A stretch of 64,000 nucleotides of DNA, taken from contig NZ_KB895334.1 in assembly GCF_000374805.1 (NCBI RefSeq), positions 256,685 to 320,684 of the forward strand, read 5' to 3'. Below, in pieces: positions 17,456 through 25,361 of the stretch (position 1 is its first letter; each line of letters begins with the position of its first letter). Source of the stretch: Chitiniphilus shinanonensis DSM 23277. Lineage in GTDB: Bacteria; Pseudomonadota; Gammaproteobacteria; Burkholderiales; Chitinibacteraceae. The notes under the pieces were generated by a model. That model had not been told where the DNA came from. It worked only from the letters and a program-made list of their open reading frames with translations, and ran no database searches. Both the position numbers and the translations under genes were made by a program.

Positions 17456-18951
17456 CCCGTGCCGGCCGGCTGGCGCCGGCCTTCCTCGCCGGCCTGCTCG
17501 GCCTGATCGCGCCGGGCGGCAACGCCGACGAGCGCCGCGCCCTGCCGCGCGCGCCCTATGTCAGCCACGGTAGCGTGGTGGTCGACGGCATCGCCACCCG
17601 CCCGGGGCGGATCGAGCTGCCGTACCGGCTGCACCGCAAGCCCGGTCCGGCGCGGCCGATGCTGTTCTTCCTCGGCGGCGGCCCCGGCGTGAGCAACCTG
17701 AAGAACGAGCCGCCGGCCGCCTGGCTGGACGACTTCGACGTCGCGGTGCTGGAGTACCGCGGCGTCGGCAAGTCGTCCATCGTGCTCGATTCGCCGTATT
17801 TCGCCCGTGGCCTGCGCACCCTGCGCGGCCGACTGGCGCTGGCCGACACCGCGCCGTTGCAGCAGGCATACCGCGACGGCTTCGACGACCTGCGCCGCCA
17901 GGGCGTGGCGTTCGAGGATTTCTCGGTCGATGCGCTGGCCGAGGATCTGGAGCGGCTGCGCCAGGCGCTGGGCGTGCCGCAGGTGTACCTGGTGGGGCAC
18001 AGCTTCGGCACCCGCATCGCGCTGGCCTACCAGACCCGGCACCGCCAGCGCGTCGCCGGCAGCGTGCTGTTCGCCATGAACACGCCCGGCGGCTTCGTCT
18101 GGCAGCCGCAGCAGGTACAGCAGGTGCTGCAACGCTACGCCGACCACCTGGCGCGCCGGGGCGACGGCGCCGCCGCCGCCGCCGCGCTGCGCCAGGCGCT
18201 GGCCAAGCCGGCGGCGCGCCCCGAACGCTACCTCGGCGTGCTGCCGGTGAACGACGCCAAGGCGCTGTTCGTCGCCTACTTCATGAGCTTCAACAGCTGG
18301 ACCCGCGACTGGTCGCTGCGCGCGGTGACCGGGGCCCAGCAGGGCGAGGGCGCCCGCTGGTTCCTGTTCTCGGCCGCCTACGACTGGTTCATCCGCTTCG
18401 GCTTCAACTGGGCCGACTTCTTCCTCAAGGCCTACGCCACCGATTGCGACGAAGCCGCGATCCGCGCGGTGGATCAGGCCGGGCAGGGCACGTTGTTCCA
18501 GAGCCCGTCGTCGGTGTTGTTCGCCGGCACCGCCGCCTACGTTGCCGCCGGCGGCCGCTGCGCCCCGAGCGGGCTGACGCCGGACTACCGCAACACCCTG
18601 GCGATCAATGGCGAATTCGACACCACCACCCCGATCGAGCGCCGCCCCGAGGGGCTGCCGGCCGACCGCTACGTGGTGATCCCCGGCGCCGGTCATGCCG
18701 ACATCCTCTACCCCGACCTGGGCGCCGCCGCGCACTGGCTGCGCGGCTTCCTGCTGCACCCGGATCGCGCCTATCCGCCGTCGTCGTCGGCTGGCTGCGG
18801 CCCGGAGGTGAGCAAGCCCCCGGCAGAGCCGGGCGCCGAAGGACAGAGGAATGCCGGCAACGGCGCTTCTTGTTCCACTCCACTCCCCCCGCCCTCGCCG
18901 CCGCGAGGGGGCCTCGCCACGCTCGGGGGCACGCCGCATGAGCGCCGCTGA
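17446..18951 (+). CDS. Exported alpha/beta hydrolase, S33 aminopeptidase-like
   Basis: A 501-residue hydrolase related to prolyl/tripeptidyl aminopeptidases. An N-terminal signal peptide (RLAPAFLAGLLGLIAPGGNA) implies periplasmic action. The oxyanion region FFLGGGPGVSN, the nucleophile elbow VGHSFGT, an acid in NGEFDTTTP and the histidine in PGAGHADILYPD form a complete triad. The domain ends near residue 445 (GFLLHPDRAY); the last roughly 50 residues are Pro/Gly-rich and are encoded by the dispersed hairpin repeat at 18814-18936, so the original stop was probably lost. In an NRPS cluster it might trim or activate the exported peptide, as prodrug peptidases do; this is inference. It overlaps the previous gene by 10 bp. 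Confidence 0.8.
   Translation: MVMTRAGRLAPAFLAGLLGLIAPGGNADERRALPRAPYVSHGSVVVDGIATRPGRIELPYRLHRKPGPARPMLFFLGGGPGVSNLKNEPPAAWLDDFDVAVLEYRGVGKSSIVLDSPYFARGLRTLRGRLALADTAPLQQAYRDGFDDLRRQGVAFEDFSVDALAEDLERLRQALGVPQVYLVGHSFGTRIALAYQTRHRQRVAGSVLFAMNTPGGFVWQPQQVQQVLQRYADHLARRGDGAAAAAALRQALAKPAARPERYLGVLPVNDAKALFVAYFMSFNSWTRDWSLRAVTGAQQGEGARWFLFSAAYDWFIRFGFNWADFFLKAYATDCDEAAIRAVDQAGQGTLFQSPSSVLFAGTAAYVAAGGRCAPSGLTPDYRNTLAINGEFDTTTPIERRPEGLPADRYVVIPGAGHADILYPDLGAAAHWLRGFLLHPDRAYPPSSSAGCGPEVSKPPAEPGAEGQRNAGNGASCSTPLPPPSPPRGGLATLGGTPHERR
18814..18936 (+). repeat. Dispersed hairpin repeat, copy 2, inside a gene end
   Basis: Second copy of the element at 5669-5790, same orientation, sharing AGCCCCCGGCAGAGC, ATGCCGG, TTCCACTCC and CCCGCCCTCGCCGCCGCGAGGGGGCCTCGCC. 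It is translated as the C-terminal tail of the hydrolase and ends just before the first possible ATG of the NRPS at 18938, so it probably arrived in the gap between the two genes. Confidence 0.75.
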
Positions 18952-21900
18952 AATGACTTCCGCTTTTTCCGACCGATCCACCCAGACGGAGCCTTCCGTG
19001 TCCCTTGTCGAACACTTTGCCCGGGCGCTGGCCGACGGCGCGGCGCTGCCCGACGTGCTGGCCCGGCGTGCCGCCGACGGCCAGGCCATGCATTTCCTCG
19101 ACCGCGACGGCGTATCGCGCACCCTGTCCTACGCCGCGCTGCGCCTGCACGCGCTGCAACTGGCCGCCACGCTGGCGCGGCGCGGGGTACGGCCAGGCGA
19201 TCCGGTGCTGCTGTGCTGCGACGACGAATACCGCCTGGTGCAATGCCTGTGGGGCATCCTGCATGCCGGCGCGGTGGCGGTGCCGCTGGGCGCGCCGCGC
19301 AGCTACGCCGCCGGCGACGACGCCTGGCGCAAGCTGGGCGCGGTGGTCGCCCAGTGCGCCGCGCGGCCGGGCGTCGCGCCGCTGCTGATCAGCGACCTGG
19401 ATCGCCACGCGGTGCGCGGCGACACCGCGCGCCACGTCGTCGCCGCCCACTGGCTGGACGCCGACGCACTGCTGGCCGAGGCCGCCGCCGACGACGCGCC
19501 GGCCGCGCCACCGGCCATCGACCCCGACGCGCTGGCGCTGCTGATGTACTCGTCCGGCAGCACCGGCGATGCCAAGGGCGTGCGGCTCAGCCATCGCCAG
19601 TTGCTGTGGAACGTGCGCCAGATCGCCGAGCGCTCCGCGCTGGGCCCGGCCGACCGCTCGCTGAGCTGGCTGCCGCTGACCCACGACATGGGGCTGGTGC
19701 TGTTCCACCTGTGCCACGCGCTGGCCGGCATCGCCCAGTACAAGACCACACCGCTGACCTTCGCCCGCGATCCGGCGGCGTTCCTGGCGCTGATCGAGCG
19801 CCACGGCATCACCGTCACCGGCATGCCCAACTTCGGCTTCGACCAGTGCCTGCGCGCTGCGCGGGCCGCGGGGGCGCGACCGGCGCGGCTGACGACGCTG
19901 CGCCTGATCTACAACGGCGCCGAACCGATCGACGCCGCGCTGTGCCGCGAATTCGCCGCGCACTTCGCCGGCTGGGGCCTGCCGGCCGGCACCATCAGCC
20001 CCGGCTGGGGCATCGCCGAGGCGTGCGTGGTGGCCAGCCAGTTCCCGCAGGCCGAGCTGGCCGCGCGCGGCACGCTGCCGACGCTGTGGCTGCGCGGCGA
20101 CGTGGCGCTGTCGCCCGGCGCGCCGCTGCCGCTGTGTGCGCCCGACACCCCCGGCGCGCGCGAGATCGTCGCGCTGGGACCGCTGATGCGCGAGATGCGG
20201 GTGCGCGTGCTCGACGACGACGGCCAGCCGCTGCCGGCGGGCCGGCTGGGGCACTTGCAACTGGCCGGCCCCAACGTCAGCGCCGGCTATTTCGGCCAGC
20301 CCGACCAGCCGTGGTGCGTCACCGGCGACCTGGGTTTCGTGCACGACGATTGCCTGTACCTGAGCGGCCGCGCCAAGGACGTGGTGTTCGTCAACGGCCG
20401 CAACCACTTCGCCAACGACCTGGAAACCGCCCTGGCGCGCACGCTGGACTGGCCCGCCAACCAGATCGCCGTGGTCGGCGACACCGACCCCGCCACCCGC
20501 CGCGAGCGCGTGGTGGTGTTCTTCCGCCACGCCAGCAAGGCCGCCGCCGCCGCCGAGGGCGCTCCGTTGCGCGCCGCGCTGGAGCAACTGCTGGCCTATC
20601 CGGTGGCCGGCGCCATCGGCCTGGCCGCGCTGCCCAAGACCCCCAGCGGCAAGATCCGCCGCTTCGCGCTGCGCCAGGCGCTGGCCGCCGGCGAGTTCGA
20701 CCCGCTGCTGCGCGAGGCAGTCGCCGACGCCGCGCGTCCGCTCGACGCCGCCGAGGCCGCGCTGCTGGACGAGGTGCGCGCGCTGCTGCCGACGCTGCCG
20801 GCCGGGATCGACCCGGAGCAATCGCTGGCGCGGCACGGGCTGGATTCGGTGGGCTTCATGCAACTGGCGTTCCGCCTGGGCCAGCGGCGCGGCACGGTGC
20901 TGCCGGTGGCGGCGCTGCTCCAGGCCGGCTCGCCGGCCGCCATCGTCCGCCTGCTCGCCGGACTGCCCGCCACGCCCGACGCCGCGCCGTTGCCCGAAGC
21001 GCCGCGCGCGCCGCTCACCGCGCGTCAGCGCATGCTGTGGACCGCGTGGCTGCTGCAACCCGACGCCGCCACCTATCACGAGAGCCACTGGCTGCGGCTG
21101 CGCGGCGCATTCGACGCCGACGCCTGGCTGGCCGCCGCGCGCCGTGTGATCGCCGGCCACGCCATGCTCAACGCCGTGGTCGACGACCGTGCCGAGCCGG
21201 CGCTGGTGCACACGCCGCTGCCGCTGGACGCGGCGGTGCTGACGCTGGACGACGCCGCGGCGCGGGCCGCGCTGGTCGAGCACGGCCGCGCGCCGTTCGA
21301 CCTGCGGCGCGGCCCGCTGTTGCGGCTGCGGCTGATCCGCAGTGGCGGCGACTGGCTGGTGCTGGTGGCCGCCCACCACCTGGTGGTCGATGGCTGGAGC
21401 CTGCACCTGCTGCTGTCGCAGATCTTCGCCGTCTACGCCGGGGGCGACGCGCCGCCGGCCGACGGCGGCCTGTGGTGCGCGCCGGAAGGCGCCGCGACCG
21501 GCGACTGGCCGGCCCGGCTGGCGGCCGCCGAAGCGGTGCAACTGCCCGGCGACGCGCCGCACGCCGCGCCCGGCGCGGTCGGCACCTGCACCGACCTGTG
21601 GTCCGACGCCGATTCGCGGGCGCTGCGCGACGGCGCCTTGCGCCACGGCGGCAGCGAGTTCGCCGTGCTGGCCGCCGCGCTGGCCGCCTGGTGCGGCCGC
21701 ATGGCGCAGGTGAGCACGCCGCTGCTGGCCACCGTGACCAGCGGCCGCCACCATCCGGCCACGGCGCAGCGGGTCGGCTATTTCGCCACCACGCTGCCGC
21801 TGCCGGTGACCCTGCGCGACGGCGACGACCTGCCCACGCTGGCGGGCGAACTGGCCGCCGCGCGCACCGCCTGGCTCGACGGCGCGGTGCCCGACCTGGC

Positions 21901-24900
21901 GACCCTGGCCGAATCCGGCCAGGCGCCGGCCGCCGACGCGGTGCGCGTGGTCTACGTGCACCAGAACCTGCCGGCGCTGGCGCTGCCCGCCGGACTGGCG
22001 CCGGTGGCGCACGGCCAGGTGCGCGGCGCGGCGCGGGTCGATCTCTACCTGAGCAGCCAATGGCGCGACGGCCGGCTGGCGCTGACCTGGGAATACGACA
22101 GCGCCCGCTTCGGCGCGGCGCAGGTCGAGGGCTGGAGCGAGCTGTTCCGCCATCTGCTGCAACAATGGCTGGCCGCGCCGCAACGGCCGCTGGCCGCGCT
22201 CGACCTGCTGTCGCCGGCGCAGCGCGCGCTGTGGCGGCCGTACCAGGACACCCGCCATCCGGTCGATGGCCAGCGCTCGACGATCGCGCGCTTCGAGGCC
22301 GCCGCCGCCGCCATGCCTGGGTCCGCCGCGCTGTCGGACGAACACGGCGCCTGCGACTACGGCACGCTGCGGCGGCGGGTGGACGCGCTGTGCTGGCGCC
22401 TGGATGCCCACGGCGTGGCGCCGGGCGAGCGGGTGGCGCTGCTCACCGCGCGCTCGGCCGACTACGTGATCGCCTTGCTGGCCGCGCTCAAGCTGGGGCT
22501 GGTGGCGGTGCCGCTCGACCCGGCACTGCCGGCCGAGCGCCTGCGCGCCATCGTCGACGACAGCGCCCCCGCCTTGCTGCTGGCCAGCGCCGGCGCCCGC
22601 CCGGATTGCCTGCCCGAGCTGCCGCTGCTGGCGTTCGACGGCGCCGCGCTGGACGACACCCGGCCGCATCCGGGCCGCGTGCTCGATCCGGCGGCCCCCG
22701 CCTACCTGATCTTCACTTCCGGCTCGACCGGGCGGCCCAAGGGCGTGCTCGGTACCCAGCGCTGTCTGACCAACCTGGTGGACTGGGTGGTGCGCGCCTT
22801 CGCCTACCGGCCGGGCGAGACCATCTGCCAGTTCGCACCGTTCTCCTTCGACGTGTCGCTGGCCGAGATCCTGCCCAGCCTATGCGCCGGCCTGCACTTG
22901 CACGTGCTGTCGGACGAGCGCCGCGCCTCGCCGCAGCGCTACCTCGACACCCTGCGCGAGCGGCAGGTGCGCATCGCCACCGTCACCCCCGCCTACCTGG
23001 CGGTGCTGAACGAAATGCCCGACGCCTGCCGCGACGGCCTGCGCAGCCTGCGGCTGCTGATCCTGGGCGGCGAAGCGCTGCGCAGCGACGAAGTGCGCCG
23101 CCTGCGCGGCCACAGCCCGCAGGTGGAGGTGGTGAATGTCTACGGCCCGACCGAGACCACGGTGCTGTCCACCGCCTACCCGGTGCCGGCCGAGCTGGAC
23201 GCGCGACCGTGGCAGCCGCTGGGCCGGCCGATCGCCAACACCGAAGTGTGGGTGCTGGACGACGCCGGCCGGGTCTGCCCGGCCGGGGTGGCCGGCACGC
23301 TGCACATCGGCGGCGACGGGCTCTCCGCCGGCTACTGGCGCGATCCGGCCCGCAGCGCGGCGGCTTTCGTCGCCCGCGATCCGGATGGCCGTGGCGCGCG
23401 CCCGTTCTACGACACCGGCGACCTGGCGCGGCTGGCGCCGGACGGCCAGCTCGACTTCATCGGCCGCGCCGACAACCAGATCAAGCTGCGCGGCTTCCGC
23501 ATCGAGCTGGGCGAGATCGAAACCGCGCTGGAGCGCGTGCCCGGCGTCGAGCGCGCCGTGGTGCAGGCGTGCGCGCCGGAAGGTGGCGAGCGGGTGCTGG
23601 TGGCCTGGTATACCGGCGCGCCGCAGGCGCGCGCCGAGCTGGATCGCGCGCTGGCGGCCCGCCTGCCGGCGTACATGGTGCCTGCGCTGTACCAGCACCT
23701 GACCGAGCTGCCGCTGACCGGCAACCGCAAGGTGGACCGCAAGCGGCTGCCGGCGCCGGATTGGTCCGGCGGCGCGGTCGCGGCCGACGGCGCAGCGCCG
23801 GGCGGCGCCACCGAAACCGCGCTGGCCGCGCTGTGGGGCGAGCTGCTGGGCGCGCCGCCGTCCGGGCGCGACGCGCACTTCTTCCTGCTCGGCGGCAATT
23901 CGCTGGCCGCCGCGCGGCTGGTGAACCGGGTGCGCGAGCGCCTGGGGCGCCGGCTGGCGCTGCCGCTGCTGATGCAGCATCCCACGCTGGCGGCGATGGC
24001 CGCGTGCATCGACGCCGCGCCGCAGGACGACGACACCGCGCCCCACGCCGGCATGGCGCCCGATCCGCTACGCGGCGCCGCGACCGAGGCCCAGGCGCGG
24101 ATGTACTTCCTCGACCGCGCCCACCCCGGCAGCGCGCTCAACAACATGCCGCTGACGCTGGCGCTGGACGGCGCGCTTGATGTGGCCTGGCTGGCGGCCG
24201 CCTGGGACGCGCTGGCGGCGCGTCACCCGCTGCTGCGGGCGCGCTTCGCGCTGGGCGGCGACGGCCTGGCACTGGTGCTGGACGCCGCCGCGCCGCGGCT
24301 GGAGCGGCTGAGCGCCGATCCCGCCGACGCCGAGTCGGCGTTGCACGCCTTCCAGCGCCGGCCGTTCGCGCTCGACGACGGCCCGCTGTGGCGCTGCGGC
24401 CACCTGGAAGCGGCCGGCCGCCACTGGCTGGCGCTGGCCGCGCATCACGCGGTGGCCGACGGCGTCACCCTGGTGCGCCTGCTCGGCGAGCTGGACGCGC
24501 TGTATCGCGGCCAGCCGCTGCCGCCCGCCGTCGGCGAGGCGTCCTACCTCGACTACGCGGCCTGGCTGCGCCAGCGGCTGGACGGCGAATTCGGCGAGCG
24601 CGCCGCCGCCTTCTGGCGCCAGCCGGCGCAACTGGCACCGCCGCCGGCGTTGCCGTGTCGCGCCGATGCCGCCGGCGCCGGCCGGCAGCGTGTGGTCGGC
24701 TTCGACGCCGCGCGCAGCGCCCGGCTGGACGCGCTGTGCGCGCGCCACGGCGTCACGCCGTTCGTGCTCGGGCTGTCGCTGTTCGCCCTGGCGCTCGGCC
24801 AGCGCTGCGACAGCCAGCGCTTCAGCGTCGGCATCACCTGCGGCGGGCGCACCCATGCCGCGTTCGAGGCGACGCCGGGGCTGTTCGTCAACACGCTGCC

Positions 24901-25345
24901 GCTGGTGTTCGAGTGGACGCGCGACGAGCGCCTGCCGGCGCTGCTGGCGCGCAGCCGCGCCCGGCTGGCGGCGTTGCAGGAGGTCGAGGACTACCCGCTC
25001 AACCGCGTGCTGGCGGCGCAGTCGGCGCAGGGGCTGCCGTTCAACGTGCTGTTCAACGAGGAAGTGCTGCCCGCCGAGCTGTCGTTCGCCGGCCTGCCCG
25101 CCACGCTGGCGGCCATCGGCACCGGCACCGCCAAGTTCCCGCTGGTGGTGTCGTTCCTGTTCGGCGGCGCCGGCTGGCGCTGGCGGCTGGAAACGCCCGA
25201 GTCCGGCCTGCCGCCGGCCTGGGTGGACAGCCTGCTGGACGACCTGGACCGGCTGGCCGACGCGCTCGACGGCCTGGACGACGCCCCGCTGGGCGAACTG
25301 GTGACGGCCGACAGCGCGCTGCTGGCGCTGCTGGCCCCGAATTGA
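18938..25345 (+). CDS. NRPS 1: FAAL-ACP-C-A-T-C
   Basis: A 2,135-residue synthetase. Domains in order: a fatty acyl-AMP ligase (about 20-600; YSSGSTGDAKG, GRAKDVVFVNGRNHFANDLE); an acyl carrier (Ser in ARHGLDSVGF, about 636); C1 (HHLVVDG, about 813); A (FTSGSTGRPKG, NVYGPTETT, YDTGDLARLAPDG, NRKVDRK); T (LLGGNSLAA, about 1650); and C2 (HHAVADG, about 1836), after which the protein ends. Both C domains keep HHxxxDG. It should load a fatty acid, N-acylate the first residue, and supply the C domain for the second. My by-eye A-domain code is DVATIGVVLK, which I cannot assign. GTG at 18998 with GGAG 6 nt upstream is a serious alternative start. Confidence 0.92.
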   Translation: MSAAEMTSAFSDRSTQTEPSVSLVEHFARALADGAALPDVLARRAADGQAMHFLDRDGVSRTLSYAALRLHALQLAATLARRGVRPGDPVLLCCDDEYRLVQCLWGILHAGAVAVPLGAPRSYAAGDDAWRKLGAVVAQCAARPGVAPLLISDLDRHAVRGDTARHVVAAHWLDADALLAEAAADDAPAAPPAIDPDALALLMYSSGSTGDAKGVRLSHRQLLWNVRQIAERSALGPADRSLSWLPLTHDMGLVLFHLCHALAGIAQYKTTPLTFARDPAAFLALIERHGITVTGMPNFGFDQCLRAARAAGARPARLTTLRLIYNGAEPIDAALCREFAAHFAGWGLPAGTISPGWGIAEACVVASQFPQAELAARGTLPTLWLRGDVALSPGAPLPLCAPDTPGAREIVALGPLMREMRVRVLDDDGQPLPAGRLGHLQLAGPNVSAGYFGQPDQPWCVTGDLGFVHDDCLYLSGRAKDVVFVNGRNHFANDLETALARTLDWPANQIAVVGDTDPATRRERVVVFFRHASKAAAAAEGAPLRAALEQLLAYPVAGAIGLAALPKTPSGKIRRFALRQALAAGEFDPLLREAVADAARPLDAAEAALLDEVRALLPTLPAGIDPEQSLARHGLDSVGFMQLAFRLGQRRGTVLPVAALLQAGSPAAIVRLLAGLPATPDAAPLPEAPRAPLTARQRMLWTAWLLQPDAATYHESHWLRLRGAFDADAWLAAARRVIAGHAMLNAVVDDRAEPALVHTPLPLDAAVLTLDDAAARAALVEHGRAPFDLRRGPLLRLRLIRSGGDWLVLVAAHHLVVDGWSLHLLLSQIFAVYAGGDAPPADGGLWCAPEGAATGDWPARLAAAEAVQLPGDAPHAAPGAVGTCTDLWSDADSRALRDGALRHGGSEFAVLAAALAAWCGRMAQVSTPLLATVTSGRHHPATAQRVGYFATTLPLPVTLRDGDDLPTLAGELAAARTAWLDGAVPDLATLAESGQAPAADAVRVVYVHQNLPALALPAGLAPVAHGQVRGAARVDLYLSSQWRDGRLALTWEYDSARFGAAQVEGWSELFRHLLQQWLAAPQRPLAALDLLSPAQRALWRPYQDTRHPVDGQRSTIARFEAAAAAMPGSAALSDEHGACDYGTLRRRVDALCWRLDAHGVAPGERVALLTARSADYVIALLAALKLGLVAVPLDPALPAERLRAIVDDSAPALLLASAGARPDCLPELPLLAFDGAALDDTRPHPGRVLDPAAPAYLIFTSGSTGRPKGVLGTQRCLTNLVDWVVRAFAYRPGETICQFAPFSFDVSLAEILPSLCAGLHLHVLSDERRASPQRYLDTLRERQVRIATVTPAYLAVLNEMPDACRDGLRSLRLLILGGEALRSDEVRRLRGHSPQVEVVNVYGPTETTVLSTAYPVPAELDARPWQPLGRPIANTEVWVLDDAGRVCPAGVAGTLHIGGDGLSAGYWRDPARSAAAFVARDPDGRGARPFYDTGDLARLAPDGQLDFIGRADNQIKLRGFRIELGEIETALERVPGVERAVVQACAPEGGERVLVAWYTGAPQARAELDRALAARLPAYMVPALYQHLTELPLTGNRKVDRKRLPAPDWSGGAVAADGAAPGGATETALAALWGELLGAPPSGRDAHFFLLGGNSLAAARLVNRVRERLGRRLALPLLMQHPTLAAMAACIDAAPQDDDTAPHAGMAPDPLRGAATEAQARMYFLDRAHPGSALNNMPLTLALDGALDVAWLAAAWDALAARHPLLRARFALGGDGLALVLDAAAPRLERLSADPADAESALHAFQRRPFALDDGPLWRCGHLEAAGRHWLALAAHHAVADGVTLVRLLGELDALYRGQPLPPAVGEASYLDYAAWLRQRLDGEFGERAAAFWRQPAQLAPPPALPCRADAAGAGRQRVVGFDAARSARLDALCARHGVTPFVLGLSLFALALGQRCDSQRFSVGITCGGRTHAAFEATPGLFVNTLPLVFEWTRDERLPALLARSRARLAALQEVEDYPLNRVLAAQSAQGLPFNVLFNEEVLPAELSFAGLPATLAAIGTGTAKFPLVVSFLFGGAGWRWRLETPESGLPPAWVDSLLDDLDRLADALDGLDDAPLGELVTADSALLALLAPN

Positions 25346-25361
25346 ACGCGACGAGAAGACC

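Noticed and set aside
18605-24180. Very long open frames antisense to, and in another frame of, NRPS 1 (18605-22669 minus; 19213-24180 plus)
   Set aside because: Both are overlapped by a protein with unmistakable NRPS motifs; they are rich in Arg/Gln/Pro and match no family.
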